Below are positions 8,953 to 21,897 of a stretch of 64,000 bases of DNA, one piece after another; position 1 is the first letter of the stretch; each line of letters starts with the position of its first letter. The DNA is taken from assembly GCF_002847015.1 (NCBI RefSeq), contig NZ_CP025085.1, positions 1,302,001 to 1,366,000 of the forward strand. Reading direction: 5' to 3'. The DNA comes from Prodigiosinella confusarubida. GTDB lineage: Bacteria; Pseudomonadota; Gammaproteobacteria; Enterobacterales; Enterobacteriaceae. The notes under the pieces are model-generated. The model saw nothing but the letters and a program-made list of their open reading frames with translations. It was not told the origin of the DNA and made no database searches. The translations under genes were made by a program, and so were the position numbers.

Positions 8953-9063
8953 TCAGGCATGAAACGGACGGGGAAAGTCGTTGGTCAGACGATAATCGAT
9001 ATTAAACCAGGGACGGGAATCGCCGGAGATGCTCAGGCGGTAACACCGGATGATGCGTGTCAT
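8953..9063 (-). CDS. tnaC: Tryptophanase leader peptide
   Basis: A 36-residue peptide with a strong AAGGAGG ribosome site. Its centre, PWFNID, matches the WFNID of E. coli TnaC. Trp19, Asp23 and Pro31 have exactly the spacing of the E. coli arrest residues Trp12, Asp16 and Pro24. Unlike E. coli, where the critical Pro is the last residue before UGA, five more residues (RPFHA) follow here before UGA; as I recall it, Proteus vulgaris TnaC also has a short tail. Tryptophan-induced ribosome arrest on this peptide should prevent early termination and switch on tnaA. The gap to tnaA is only 99 bases. Confidence 0.88.
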   Translation of the reverse strand: MTRIIRCYRLSISGDSRPWFNIDYRLTNDFPRPFHA

Positions 9064-9086
9064 GAGTCCTCCTTATCTCGGTGTGC

Positions 9087-9148
9087 AATAAACTTACAAT
9101 CTACAGCATAGGCCAGAAATAAGGTAGAAAACCGTGATCGTGATGGCA
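9087..9148 (-). promoter_or_regulatory. Candidate tna promoter and CRP site
   Basis: A CRP-like element, CGTGA-N6-TGGCA (9133-9148, half-sites 4/5 and 3/5), lies upstream of tnaC. A weak -10 TTTATT (9092-9087, minus strand) would place the start near 9079 and the CRP site near -61. The tna operon of E. coli is CRP-dependent. Matches are imperfect, so this is tentative. Confidence 0.35.
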
Positions 9149-9233
9149 ACCTCAATCTGACAGGAAACCTGCTTTTATGGGCTAATCGGTGACATTTATG
9201 GCGTACTGGAGCCAAGGCCTACATCGAGAGTGA

Positions 9234-9258
9234 TAAAAAAGCCCACCTTGGGTGGGCT
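9234..9258 (-). terminator. leuABCD operon terminator
   Basis: Minus strand: AGCCCACC-CAA-GGTGGGCT followed by TTTTTTAT. A strong intrinsic terminator about 125 bases past leuD, which insulates the leucine operon from tnaCA transcribed in the same direction. The 124-base stretch between it and leuD holds no gene that I can see. Confidence 0.92.
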
Positions 9259-9382
9259 GAGCTTGATGACAACATGCATATTGCAATGATAATGGAGAGA
9301 TCGTAAAGACACTGCAAGTACATCTTTGTCAGCGCAAAGTGCGCCATCACTGACGCGGATGCTTTACTCTCTTCTCCTGTTA

Positions 9383-9985
9383 TCAACGCAAAAATGCAGG
9401 TTGATGCTGTTCGTAATGGCTGATATCGGTTTCGTGTTGCAGCGTCAGGCCGATACTGTCCAACCCGTTAATCATGCAGTGACGGCGGAAACTATCAATC
9501 TCGAACGGGTAGCTTTTGCCGCCGGCCTGCACGGTTTGCGCTTCCAGATCCACGGTGAAGGTGATGCCTTCCTGACCTTCCACCAGTGTGAACAGATCGT
9601 CAATATCAGATTCATTCAGCGTAACCGGTAGCAGTTGGTTGTTAAATGCGTTGCCGTAAAAAATATCGGCGAAACTCGGTGCGATCACCACCTTGAAACC
9701 GTAATCGGTCAGTGCCCACGGAGCATGCTCACGAGATGAGCCACAGCCGAAGTTTTCTCGGGTCAGCAAAATACTGGCACCTTTGTAACGCGGTTTGTTC
9801 AGCACAAAATCCGGATTAGCTTCTTTGCCTGCATCATCCAGGAAACGCCAGTCGTTAAACAGATGCTGTCCAAAACCGGTACGAGTCACTTTCTGTAAAA
9901 ACTGCTTTGGAATGATGGCATCCGTGTCGACGTTGGCGGCGTCCAGCGGAACCACCAAACCAATATGTTGGGTAAATTTAGCCAT
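9383..9985 (-). CDS. leuD: 3-isopropylmalate dehydratase small subunit
   Basis: Swivelling subunit of isopropylmalate isomerase (LeuCD), converting 2- to 3-isopropylmalate in leucine synthesis. The 200 residues contain the family blocks [32 protein letters not shown] and [21 protein letters not shown]. Start ATG at 9985 follows AGAGGA. It lies 13 bases after leuC and ends the leuABCD operon. Confidence 0.96.
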   Translation of the reverse strand: MAKFTQHIGLVVPLDAANVDTDAIIPKQFLQKVTRTGFGQHLFNDWRFLDDAGKEANPDFVLNKPRYKGASILLTRENFGCGSSREHAPWALTDYGFKVVIAPSFADIFYGNAFNNQLLPVTLNESDIDDLFTLVEGQEGITFTVDLEAQTVQAGGKSYPFEIDSFRRHCMINGLDSIGLTLQHETDISHYEQHQPAFLR

Positions 9986-9998
9986 GTGGCAGTCCTCT

Positions 9999-14061
<4,063 letters not shown>

Positions 14062-14105
14062 CGGTCTGGTTCCTTTTGTTTCGTTTGTTTAGAGCGCCGG
14101 CGAGT

Positions 14106-14137
14106 AAAAAAAAACCCGCGCATTGGCGCGGGTTTTT
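14106..14137 (-). terminator. leuABCD attenuator terminator
   Basis: Minus strand: AAAAACCCGCGC-CAAT-GCGCGGGTTTTT and further Ts, a very stable hairpin 16 bases after the leuL stop and 44 bases before leuA. It is the expected leader terminator, relieved when ribosomes stall at the leuL leucine codons. Confidence 0.93.
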
Positions 14138-14152
14138 CAGGTGTAAGTGAAA

Positions 14153-14233
14153 TCAGTTCTGCATTTCGCCCACCGGCATACCGCGCATAGATGCGTGTAG
14201 TAGTAGGCCTAGTAGTTGAGCGAAGTTATACAT
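14153..14233 (-). CDS. leuL: leu operon leader peptide
   Basis: A 26-residue peptide starting with ATG at 14233. Residues 7-12 read LLGLLL and all five of those leucines are encoded by the rare codon CTA, which makes the leader sensitive to charged tRNA-Leu(CUA). E. coli LeuL has GLLLL in a different context but the same position before the attenuator. A leader hairpin and terminator follow directly. No strong Shine-Dalgarno is visible upstream. Confidence 0.88.
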   Translation of the reverse strand: MYNFAQLLGLLLHASMRGMPVGEMQN

Positions 14234-14279
14234 ACTGATTTGTCATCCGAGTAAATTAATAAATCTCAATGTTGCCTTA

Positions 14280-14308
14280 TTGGTACTTGATTCCCCAGAT
14301 TATGTCAA
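14280..14308 (-). promoter_or_regulatory. leuL-leuABCD promoter
   Basis: Minus strand: consensus -35 TTGACA (14308-14303), 17-base spacer, weak -10 TACCAA (14285-14280). The predicted start, near 14273, gives a leader of about 40 nt before leuL. Confidence 0.55.
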
Positions 14309-14460
14309 CCTCTGATTCTTCCCACCAGTTAAACAACGCGCGGCTTGCTGTCTCTCACCTGGTGTGTCGGCAGTGAAAAGATCTTTGAAGCGTATAAGTT
14401 GCACGATAGACTGCGATAAATCACGTAACCTGTCTGTTGTGTTTTCAGGTGCACGCATCC

Positions 14461-16266
14461 ATGAATAACTGCCATTTACAGCCATATCATCTTGTTCACC
14501 GTATCCAACATCAAATTTCGCATTGTTCCGACCATATTGTTTTTCGTGAATGGGCTGCTGAACATGAACAACAACTGACCTGGCAGCAAGTCGGACAACA
14601 TATCCAGCGGATTGCCAGTGGATTATTGGCGTTGGACATCAACGTACAGGAACGGGTAGCGATCTTTGCCCATAATTCCATCAATTGGTCGTTGGTGGAT
14701 TTGGCTCTGCTGCATTTACGAGCCGTCAGTGTACCCATTTATGCCACCAACACGGCGGCACAGGCAGCATTCATCATCAATGATGCCGATATCCGCACGA
14801 TTTTTGTCGGTAGTCAGGCGCAGTTCGATACGTTGCTGGGGTTGTTTGGTGACTGCCCCCAACTGCGTCATATCATTGTGATGGACAAACAGGTTAGCCT
14901 GCGTGGCTGCCAAATGGCTGTTCATCTGCATAAGTTTGAATCACAAGCGGATGAATTTGCATGGCAAACAGCGTTACAGCAACGTATTGATAGCCGTGAT
15001 CTCAGTGATCTGTTTTCGTTGATCTACACTTCTGGCACAACCGGTGAACCCAAAGGCGTGATGCTGGATTATGTGAATCTGGCGACTCAGTTACGGTCAC
15101 ATGAGCAGCGGTTGACGGTCACCCAGGACGATGTTTCTTTGTGTTTTCTGCCGTTATCCCATGTATTTGAGCGTGTCTGGAGTTTCATCATCATGCATAG
15201 CAGCGCGCAGAATGTGTATCTCAGCGATACCAATCAGGTACGCCGGGCAATGAATGATGTGAAACCCACTGTCATGTGTGCGGTGCCGCGTTTCTATGAA
15301 AAGGTTTACAGCGGGATTCATGAACAGGTAGCGCAAGCTCCTTGGTATCGTCGAGTTTTATTTCTCTGGGCGATGGTTCAAGGCCGGCAGGTATTTTTAC
15401 GGCAGCAGCGTGGAAAACGGCCCGGTATCTGGCGTAATCTGATGTATCGTTGTGCTGACCGACTGGTGTTGGGCAAACTGCGTTCACTGTTGGGCGGACA
15501 AGTCCGTTTCCTTCCGGCTGCGGGTGCTCGGTTGGACGATAATATCATCGTTTTTTTCCAGTCGATGTGTATCCGTATTGTCTATGGTTATGGCCTGACA
15601 GAAACCTGCGCCACGGTTTCCTGTTGGGAAGCCGATAATTTCCGTCTGGGTTCTGTAGGTACGCCGCTACCGGGGGTGGAAATCCGTATCGCGGAAGAAG
15701 AAAATGAAATTCAGGTGCGTGGCGCTCTTGTGATGCGTGGCTATTTCCATCGGCCAGAGGATACCGCAGCAGTGTTCACTGCGGATGGCTGGTTCAAAAC
15801 CGGTGACGTCGGCCAGATTGATGAACAGGGATATCTGTTTATCACTGAGCGTCTGAAAGACATGATGAAAACCGCAGGCGGCAAGTATATCGCTCCGCAA
15901 TATATTGAAGGCATACTGGGTAAGGACCGGTTCATCGAACAGATCGCGGTGATTGCCGATACACGTAAATACGTTTCTGCGTTAATTGTTCCCTGTTTTG
16001 ACGTGCTTGAAGAGTACGCTCACGCTATCAATCTGAAATATCAGGATCGACTGGAGTTGCTGCGCCACACTCATATTCTGGACATGTTTGATCAGCGGCT
16101 GCAGGAGATACAGAAAGAGTTTGCTCATTTTGAGCAGGTAAAAAAATTCACGCTTCTTTCGGCACCGTTTTCCATGGAACAAGGAGAGTTGACACCTACG
16201 CTAAAACTCCGCCGCAAAGTGATACAACAGCGATATCAACTGGAAATTGATGCAATGTACGCCTAG
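14461..16266 (+). CDS. AMP-forming long-chain acyl-CoA synthetase-like protein
   Basis: Member of the AMP-binding (ANL) superfamily, FadD15/long-chain acyl-CoA ligase branch. Of its 601 residues, 189-200 form the P-loop YTSGTTGEPKGV; GYGLTET (about 370-380) is the adenine/acyl-binding motif, and GWFKTGDVG with ERLKDMMKTAGGKYI marks the hinge and C-terminal lid with its catalytic lysine region. Activity on a fatty acid is likely, but the substrate cannot be read from the sequence. ATG at 14461 is preferred over an upstream TTG at 14437; the ribosome site is weak. It occupies the slot of leuO in E. coli and ends at its own terminator. Confidence 0.85.
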   Translation: MNNCHLQPYHLVHRIQHQISHCSDHIVFREWAAEHEQQLTWQQVGQHIQRIASGLLALDINVQERVAIFAHNSINWSLVDLALLHLRAVSVPIYATNTAAQAAFIINDADIRTIFVGSQAQFDTLLGLFGDCPQLRHIIVMDKQVSLRGCQMAVHLHKFESQADEFAWQTALQQRIDSRDLSDLFSLIYTSGTTGEPKGVMLDYVNLATQLRSHEQRLTVTQDDVSLCFLPLSHVFERVWSFIIMHSSAQNVYLSDTNQVRRAMNDVKPTVMCAVPRFYEKVYSGIHEQVAQAPWYRRVLFLWAMVQGRQVFLRQQRGKRPGIWRNLMYRCADRLVLGKLRSLLGGQVRFLPAAGARLDDNIIVFFQSMCIRIVYGYGLTETCATVSCWEADNFRLGSVGTPLPGVEIRIAEEENEIQVRGALVMRGYFHRPEDTAAVFTADGWFKTGDVGQIDEQGYLFITERLKDMMKTAGGKYIAPQYIEGILGKDRFIEQIAVIADTRKYVSALIVPCFDVLEEYAHAINLKYQDRLELLRHTHILDMFDQRLQEIQKEFAHFEQVKKFTLLSAPFSMEQGELTPTLKLRRKVIQQRYQLEIDAMYA

Positions 16267-16284
16267 GTTCAGTGAGATCGGCGG

Positions 16285-16311
16285 CAATAACACCGATTGG
16301 TTATTGTTTTT
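16285..16311 (+). terminator. Terminator of the acyl-CoA ligase gene
   Basis: Stem CAATAAC/GTTATTG (16285-16291 and 16300-16306) with an eight-base loop, followed directly by TTTTTC, 18 bases after the ligase stop codon. Confidence 0.85.
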
Positions 16312-16575
16312 CTATCAAAATTTCACGCTGTAATTAGCGACCATTGCAGGATATTTTTAGATTCGATGGGTACTCCCTAGCGTTTTATCTCAATGGATAA
16401 TCTTTTAACAGTTTATTTACCAGAATATCTCTATCTACAGGTGTCACTTGCGGTTTGCCTGCACCATAATCTGGCGTTATGTTAACGAGTTATATCTAAA
16501 AAAAATAACGTGAGCGTGGGGGAATTTCCCTGCCATACGGAAGCGATTCGCTATTTGAACAAAAGAGGCAAACCC
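16312..16575 (+). promoter_or_regulatory. ilvIH upstream regulatory region
   Basis: About 260 AT-rich bases without a gene. E. coli ilvIH is controlled by Lrp binding to several sites in a region of this size, and no leader peptide or attenuator is visible here either, in line with Lrp control. A very weak promoter (GTGTCA, 18 bases, CATAAT around 16440-16475) can be proposed. I could not assign Lrp sites with confidence. Confidence 0.4.
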
Positions 16576-18297
16576 ATGGAGATGTTGTCAGGCGCCGAGA
16601 TGGTGGTCCGATCGTTGATCGATCAGGGCGTAAAACATGTGTTTGGCTATCCGGGCGGAGCAGTGCTGGATATCTACGACGCTTTGCATACGGTTGGTGG
16701 AATCGAGCATATTCTGGTGCGCCATGAGCAAGGCGCGGTACATATGGCTGATGGTTATGCTCGAGCTACCGGAAAAGTAGGGGTGGTGCTGGTGACATCA
16801 GGACCGGGAGCAACCAATGCGATTACCGGTATTGCCACGGCCTACATGGATTCTATCCCTTTGGTGGTGATTTCGGGTCAGGTGGCGACGTCACTGATTG
16901 GTTATGATGCCTTTCAGGAATGCGACATGGTAGGCATTTCTCGCCCGGTGGTGAAGCATAGTTATCTGGTCAAGCAGGCGGAGGATATTCCCACCACGCT
17001 GAAAAAAGCGTTCTATCTGGCGTCCAGTGGACGTCCAGGTCCGGTGGTGGTGGATTTGCCGAAAGACATCATGAATCTGGCGAATAAATTGCCTTATGCC
17101 TATCCGGACCATGTCAGCATGCGTTCCTATAATCCCACAGTGCAGGGGCATAAAGGCCAGATCAAGCGGGCCCTGAATACGCTGCTGGCGGCGAAAAGAC
17201 CGGTGGTTTATAGCGGTGGTGGGGTGATTAACTCGGGTTGTCATCAGGAACTGCGTGAACTGGCCGAGAAGCTGAACCTGCCTGTAGCACAGTCTTTGAT
17301 GGGATTGGGCGGTTTCCCGGGAACACATCGTCAGAGTTTGGGGATGCTAGGGATGCACGGTACCTATGAAGCAAACATGGCGATGCATAACGCCGATGTA
17401 ATTTTTGCTGTCGGTGTGCGTTTTGACGACCGTACCACCAATAATCTGTCCAAATATTGTCCGAATGCCACCATATTGCATATTGATATCGACCCGGCTT
17501 CTATTTCAAAAACAGTCAGCGCTGACATTCCTATTGTGGGTGATGCCAAGCAGGTGCTGAGTCTGATGTTGACGTTACTGGGACAGGATGGTGCTGCACA
17601 GCAAGGGTTTGATGCTCTGCGCGACTGGTGGCAGAGCATTGAGCAGTGGCGTGCCCGTCACTGCCTGAAGTACATCGAGAGTAGCGATACCATTAAACCT
17701 CAGGCGGTGATCGAAACGGTGTATCGCCTGACTGAAGGTAAGGCTTATGTGGCGTCCGACGTAGGGCAGCATCAGATGTTCGCCGCATTGTATTATCCGT
17801 TTGATTTGCCGCGCCACTGGGTCAATTCGGGTGGGCTGGGTACCATGGGGTTTGGTTTGCCTGCCGCACTGGGGATTAAGCTGGCGTTGCCGGAAGAAAC
17901 TGTTATCTGTATCACTGGCGACGGCAGCATCCAGATGAACATTCAGGAGCTTTCCACCGCGCTGCAATATGATCTACCGGTGGTGGTGGTTAATCTGAAC
18001 AACCGTTTCCTGGGTATGGTGAAGCAGTGGCAGGATATGATTTATTCTGGACGTCATTCCAGCTCTTACATGGAGTCTCTGCCTGATTTCGTCAAGTTGG
18101 CGGAAGCCTACGGGCATGTTGGTATCACCATTGATACGATTGAGGAGCTGGAACCTAAGCTGAAAGAGGCGTTGGCACATAAGAACCGGCTGGTATTTGT
18201 TGATGTCAGAGTGGATAGCAATGAGCATGTCTATCCCATGCAGATCCGTGGCGGCGGAATGGACGAAATGTGGTTAAGCAAAACGGAGAGAACCTGA
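16576..18297 (+). CDS. ilvI: Acetohydroxyacid synthase III large subunit
   Basis: Catalytic ThDP/FAD subunit of AHAS III, making acetolactate and acetohydroxybutyrate. The 573-residue product starts [20 protein letters not shown] like E. coli IlvI; the ATG at 16576 follows GAGG, and the in-frame extension upstream is not conserved. Motifs are [14 protein letters not shown] with the ThDP Glu, DAFQECD, and GDGSIQMN...NNRFLGMV for ThDP/Mg binding. Coupled to ilvH. It is the second AHAS in the window, besides IlvB. Confidence 0.97.
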   Translation: MEMLSGAEMVVRSLIDQGVKHVFGYPGGAVLDIYDALHTVGGIEHILVRHEQGAVHMADGYARATGKVGVVLVTSGPGATNAITGIATAYMDSIPLVVISGQVATSLIGYDAFQECDMVGISRPVVKHSYLVKQAEDIPTTLKKAFYLASSGRPGPVVVDLPKDIMNLANKLPYAYPDHVSMRSYNPTVQGHKGQIKRALNTLLAAKRPVVYSGGGVINSGCHQELRELAEKLNLPVAQSLMGLGGFPGTHRQSLGMLGMHGTYEANMAMHNADVIFAVGVRFDDRTTNNLSKYCPNATILHIDIDPASISKTVSADIPIVGDAKQVLSLMLTLLGQDGAAQQGFDALRDWWQSIEQWRARHCLKYIESSDTIKPQAVIETVYRLTEGKAYVASDVGQHQMFAALYYPFDLPRHWVNSGGLGTMGFGLPAALGIKLALPEETVICITGDGSIQMNIQELSTALQYDLPVVVVNLNNRFLGMVKQWQDMIYSGRHSSSYMESLPDFVKLAEAYGHVGITIDTIEELEPKLKEALAHKNRLVFVDVRVDSNEHVYPMQIRGGGMDEMWLSKTERT

Positions 18298-18299
18298 TG

Positions 18300-18791
18300 A
18301 TGCGTCGGATTTTATCAGTATTACTGGAAAATGAATCGGGTGCTTTGTCGCGCGTTATCGGACTGTTTTCCCAGCGTGGCTACAATATTGAAAGCTTGAC
18401 GGTGGCGCCTACTGACGATCCCACACTATCCCGCATGACTATTCAGACCGTGGGGGATGAGAAAGTGCTGGAACAGATTGAAAAGCAGCTGCATAAGCTG
18501 GTGGATGTCTTGCGCGTCAGTGAATTAGGACAAGGGGCTCATGTTGAACGTGAACTCATGCTGGTGAAACTCCAGGCGACTGGTTACGGTCGTGAGGAAG
18601 TAAAACGCAGTACGGAAATTTTCCGTGGCCAAATTGTGGATGTGACTTCCTCTCTTTATACTGTGCAACTGGCAGGTACCAGCGATAAGCTGGACGCTTT
18701 CCTGCATGCGGTGCGTGAAGTCGCAGACATTGTCGAGGTGGCGCGCTCTGGTGTTGTTGGCGTGTCGCGTGGTGATAAGATCATGCGTTAA
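18300..18791 (+). CDS. ilvH: Acetohydroxyacid synthase III regulatory subunit
   Basis: Valine-binding regulatory partner of IlvI. The 163-residue protein equals the E. coli length. An N-terminal ACT domain (about 1-76; [26 protein letters not shown] region with the valine-contact Gly and Asn) is followed by the C-terminal IlvH domain. ATG at 18300 gives the E. coli start; an ATG at 18297, overlapping the ilvI stop as TGATG, is also possible. Confidence 0.96.
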   Translation: MRRILSVLLENESGALSRVIGLFSQRGYNIESLTVAPTDDPTLSRMTIQTVGDEKVLEQIEKQLHKLVDVLRVSELGQGAHVERELMLVKLQATGYGREEVKRSTEIFRGQIVDVTSSLYTVQLAGTSDKLDAFLHAVREVADIVEVARSGVVGVSRGDKIMR

Positions 18792-18822
18792 TACGCCAGA
18801 TCATATACTGATAGGTAGCAAG

Positions 18823-18844
18823 GGCCCGATAATAATATCGGGCC
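18823..18844 (+). terminator. Probable ilvIH terminator hairpin
   Basis: Stem GGCCCGATA/TATCGGGCC with an ATAA loop, 31 bases after ilvH. The following TATTAATATCATTT is T-rich but not a clean T run, so termination strength is uncertain. Confidence 0.55.
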
Positions 18845-18990
18845 TATTAATATCATTTCTCTTCGTCTTATAGATGATAAAAACGGTTGCCCGCCAGTAG
18901 ATTCTGCGGTTAGATCGGCACGATAACCTTGGTTAGTCTATGGTTATCACTCTATTTTTATTTTTTATCCGACTTAATTAAGGGGTTACC

Positions 18991-19995
18991 GTGAAACTGG
19001 ATGAAATCGCGCGTCTTGCGGGTGTTTCACGCACTACCGCCAGTTATGTGATCAACGGTAAAGCAAAACAGTATCGCGTTAGCGATAAGACCGTAGAAAA
19101 AGTCATGGCGGTGGTAAGAGAACACAATTATCATCCTAACGCTGTCGCTGCTGGTCTGCGTGCCGGGCGTACCCGTTCAATTGGATTGGTGATTCCCGAT
19201 CTGGAAAATACCAGTTATACGAAGATTGCCAATTATCTGGAGCGTCAGGCCCGTCAGCGTGGTTACCAGCTGTTGATTGCCTGTTCTGAAGATCAGCCTG
19301 ATAATGAAATGCGTTGTATTGAACATCTGTTACAGCGTCAGGTTGATGCCATTATCGTTTCTACGGCATTACCGCCGGAACATCCTTTCTATCAACGTTG
19401 GGCAAACAATAGTTTGCCTATTATTGCGCTGGATCGTGCTCTGGATAGAGAACATTTCACCAGTGTGGTCGGTGCGGATATGGAAGACTCGGAAATGTTG
19501 GCTCAAGAGCTGCGCAAGATTCCGGCTAATAGCGTCATGTATTTGGGCGCGTTGCCGGAACTATCCGTCAGTTTCCTGCGTGAACAAGGATTCCGTCAAG
19601 CTTGGGCTGATGATCCGCGTCAGGTGGACTATCTCTATGCCAACAGTTATGAGCGAAGTGCCGCCGCCGCTGTGTTTGCACAGTATTTACAGGATCATCC
19701 TATGCCGGAGGCCCTGTTCACGACCTCTTTCCCATTGTTGCAGGGCGTGATGGATGTGACGTTGAAGAAGAGCGGTCGGCTGCCAACTAATCTGGCGATC
19801 GCTACCTTTGGTGACAATGAGTTACTGGATTTTCTTGAATGCCCGGTACTGGCTGTGGCTCAGCGACACCGTGAGGTTGCCGAACGTGTACTGGAACTGG
19901 TTCTTGCCAGCCTGGATGAACCACATAAGCCAAAGCCGGGGTTGAACAGGATTCGCCGTAATCTCTATCGCCGTGGTTCTCTGAGTCGGCGTTAA
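18991..19995 (+). CDS. cra: Catabolite repressor/activator Cra (FruR)
   Basis: LacI-family regulator of carbon flow (glycolysis, gluconeogenesis, PTS), released from DNA by fructose 1-phosphate (or fructose 1,6-bisphosphate). The 334-residue protein starts at GTG, as in E. coli. Residues 1-60 form the helix-turn-helix and hinge ([20 protein letters not shown], then HYHPN-type [16 protein letters not shown]), followed by a periplasmic-binding-like effector and tetramer domain. Gene order ilvH-cra-mraZ is that of E. coli, except that alaE is inserted downstream. Confidence 0.96.
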   Translation: MKLDEIARLAGVSRTTASYVINGKAKQYRVSDKTVEKVMAVVREHNYHPNAVAAGLRAGRTRSIGLVIPDLENTSYTKIANYLERQARQRGYQLLIACSEDQPDNEMRCIEHLLQRQVDAIIVSTALPPEHPFYQRWANNSLPIIALDRALDREHFTSVVGADMEDSEMLAQELRKIPANSVMYLGALPELSVSFLREQGFRQAWADDPRQVDYLYANSYERSAAAAVFAQYLQDHPMPEALFTTSFPLLQGVMDVTLKKSGRLPTNLAIATFGDNELLDFLECPVLAVAQRHREVAERVLELVLASLDEPHKPKPGLNRIRRNLYRRGSLSRR

Positions 19996-20011
19996 TATTT
20001 TCTATCAACAT

Positions 20012-20044
20012 CAGGTGCCATAATTATTTTCACTATGGCACCTG
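20012..20044. terminator. Hairpin between convergent cra and alaE
   Basis: Eleven-base perfect inverted repeat CAGGTGCCATA/TATGGCACCTG with an 11-base loop, placed 16 bases after the cra stop and about 60 bases past the alaE stop on the other strand. Neither side has a real T run, so it may be a 3'-end stabiliser or a bidirectional terminator of modest strength. Confidence 0.5.
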
Positions 20045-20107
20045 TTAAGAAAGTTCTCATTTTCTCAATGTCATCTTTTATTCCAGTGAGTGGTTACCAC
20101 GAAATAA

Positions 20108-20569
20108 TCAATGGCTGACAATCTGCCTTTGATTGGCGCCCTTTACCCGGAAAAGATGTCTGCAATATTCCAAAAAATAACCATATGCGACTCCCATAAC
20201 CATAGATATCAGCGCATTACTGGCTACGGCTGTCATTATTTGAGCAGGATCTGCACCTATCGACCATAGAACGGCAATATAAACGGGAGATTGAAAACTC
20301 ACATAGGCAAACAGGTCGGCCAGATTCTGCATCCATCGATGATGAGGGCCGAATTTCATCACCAAAAGCAAAATTCGATCGCGGTATATGCCATATGGCC
20401 AGGCAACGAAAATATTCACTGGAATGGAAAGTAACCGGGAAGAAAGAGATTGCTGGAATGTCATACCTGAAAGCAGGATTTCAATGGCCATGCCGGTGAT
20501 AAAGCAATAAACCACCATTGCAAAGGTATCCGCAAGTGCATTGCGCCATCGTGAAGTAGGGGAAAGCAT
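20108..20569 (-). CDS. alaE: L-alanine exporter
   Basis: Small inner-membrane exporter that relieves intracellular L-alanine excess. The 153-residue protein aligns along its length with E. coli AlaE (YgaW): [14 protein letters not shown] at the N-terminus, [33 protein letters not shown], and GYFLEYCR near the C-terminus. Four hydrophobic segments are evident. In E. coli the gene lies elsewhere (near ygaW/csiR); here it is convergent with cra and divergent from the long AT-rich region before mraZ. Lrp control is known in E. coli but not visible here. Confidence 0.9.
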   Translation of the reverse strand: MLSPTSRWRNALADTFAMVVYCFITGMAIEILLSGMTFQQSLSSRLLSIPVNIFVAWPYGIYRDRILLLVMKFGPHHRWMQNLADLFAYVSFQSPVYIAVLWSIGADPAQIMTAVASNALISMVMGVAYGYFLEYCRHLFRVKGANQRQIVSH

Positions 20570-21344
20570 ACGGATAAAGCTCCAGTGTTGATATAGAGAT
20601 ATAACCAGAATTGTGCTTGTTATTTGGTTTTTTATTTTGAAATATTGCCTTTTGTGCAGTTTACATCACTGATTATAAATAAATAAGTAGCTATAAATTT
20701 TTATTTATATCTGTTTTTCCTATATTCTCGTTACTTTATTAGCTCAAATTTGAATTTTCATTTGATTATCGCTTGGAAAGCATAAAAATATAGATAAAAC
20801 ATTGGGTTGTGTTTTTATGGGGTAGAATTGGTTTATGTTGAGTGTTTGTAAATGATGGTGGTGTGGAAGTAATAGCGAAAATAATTCACTGGCAGAAGAA
20901 TGAACACTGTAAATATAAACAGTTATTCAGCGTATTTTTGCAAAAAAAACAAATTTTTGTTTTTTTGAGAATCCATAACGGCAATTAAAGTGAAAAATTA
21001 CGTTAACCACGTCAAAAAAATGGGATGTAGTCAAAAATAAATGTTAATAGGATGTTAATTTCAGCCTGAACAAGAAACCATCAGTGCAAAAATGCTGAAA
21101 AATCAGTCATGAATTACTCTTCGGGTTATTCCGATAATATAAACATTACGTATCTATATGTGACAATGAAAATAATATTTTGTGGAATAAAAAACGCTAT
21201 ATTTTTACGTCGAATTTTTTGAGTCATTAATTTTCCTTAAATTATCACAGTCTTAATCTCCATTAATCCATTTTGATGTTTTTTAAACGGTCGTTTCCCT
21301 TCCGAATTGCGCCGGAAATAATTACCGGACGCGTCGTCACTTGC
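20570..21344. other. Long AT-rich intergenic region between alaE and mraZ
   Basis: About 775 bases with no credible reading frame on either strand. Composition is strikingly AT-rich compared with the flanks, with many A and T tracts. At 20943-20966 there is an A/T inverted repeat (AAAAAAACAAA, two-base loop, TTTGTTTTTTT), and near 21095 a short CTGA-AAAA-TCAG hairpin. It must hold the alaE promoter and may be intrinsically curved or H-NS-bound. I see no tRNA or known sRNA. Confidence 0.6.
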
Positions 21345-21374
21345 TTGACAAGCTTTTAATACCCTCCGTAAACT
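21345..21374 (+). promoter_or_regulatory. Pmra promoter of the dcw cluster
   Basis: -35 TTGACA (21345-21350), 18-base spacer, -10 TAAACT (21369-21374), upstream of mraZ and next to the MraZ repeats. This is the position of the main E. coli dcw promoter. Confidence 0.75.
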
Positions 21375-21382
21375 CTAATTAG

Positions 21383-21407
21383 TGGGATTTTGTGGGGCAA
21401 AGTGGTA
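21383..21407 (+). promoter_or_regulatory. MraZ operator repeats
   Basis: Three direct repeats TGGGA (21383), TGGGG (21393) and TGGTA (21403), each separated by five bases, give an exact 10-bp period. This is the known MraZ binding pattern (TGGGN repeats with 5-nt spacers), just downstream of the -10, so MraZ should repress its own operon. Confidence 0.85.
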
Positions 21408-21436
21408 AAAATGACCATTAAGGATTAAACACAGTC

Positions 21437-21895
21437 ATGTTTCGTGGGGCGACGCTGGTTAATCTCGACAGTAAAGGGCGGCTTGCCGTACCAACCCGTT
21501 ACCGGGAAGTACTGAACGAGGAAGCTCAAGGTCAAATGGTTTGTACCATTGATCTTCATCAGCCCTGCCTGCTGCTTTACCTGTTACCTGAATGGGAAAT
21601 TATTGAACAAAAGCTTTCTCGTTTATCGAGTATGAATCCCGCCGAACGTCGTGTTCAGCGTTTGTTGCTGGGGCATGCCAGTGAGTGTCAGATGGATAAT
21701 GCCGGACGTTTATTGTTAGCGTCCACGTTGCGGCAACATGCGGGACTTACAAAAGAAGTGATGCTGGTTGGCCAGTTCAATAAGTTTGAACTGTGGGATG
21801 AACAGACCTGGTATCAACAAGTCAAGGAAGATATAGACGCTGAACAAACAACTCAGGAACCGTTATCTGAGCGGTTACAGGACTTATCACTATAG
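21437..21895 (+). CDS. mraZ: Transcriptional regulator MraZ
   Basis: AbrB-like autorepressor of the dcw cluster that assembles as a ring of subunits. The 152 residues start [23 protein letters not shown], the first of two tandem MraZ repeats; the second (about residues 80-125) contains [17 protein letters not shown]. First gene of the cluster, two bases before rsmH, with its own binding repeats at 21383-21407. Confidence 0.96.
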   Translation: MFRGATLVNLDSKGRLAVPTRYREVLNEEAQGQMVCTIDLHQPCLLLYLLPEWEIIEQKLSRLSSMNPAERRVQRLLLGHASECQMDNAGRLLLASTLRQHAGLTKEVMLVGQFNKFELWDEQTWYQQVKEDIDAEQTTQEPLSERLQDLSL

Positions 21896-21897
21896 TC

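Noticed and set aside
16510-16575. N-terminal extension of ilvI
   Set aside because: Not conserved, and the ATG at 16576 has the ribosome site and matches the E. coli start.
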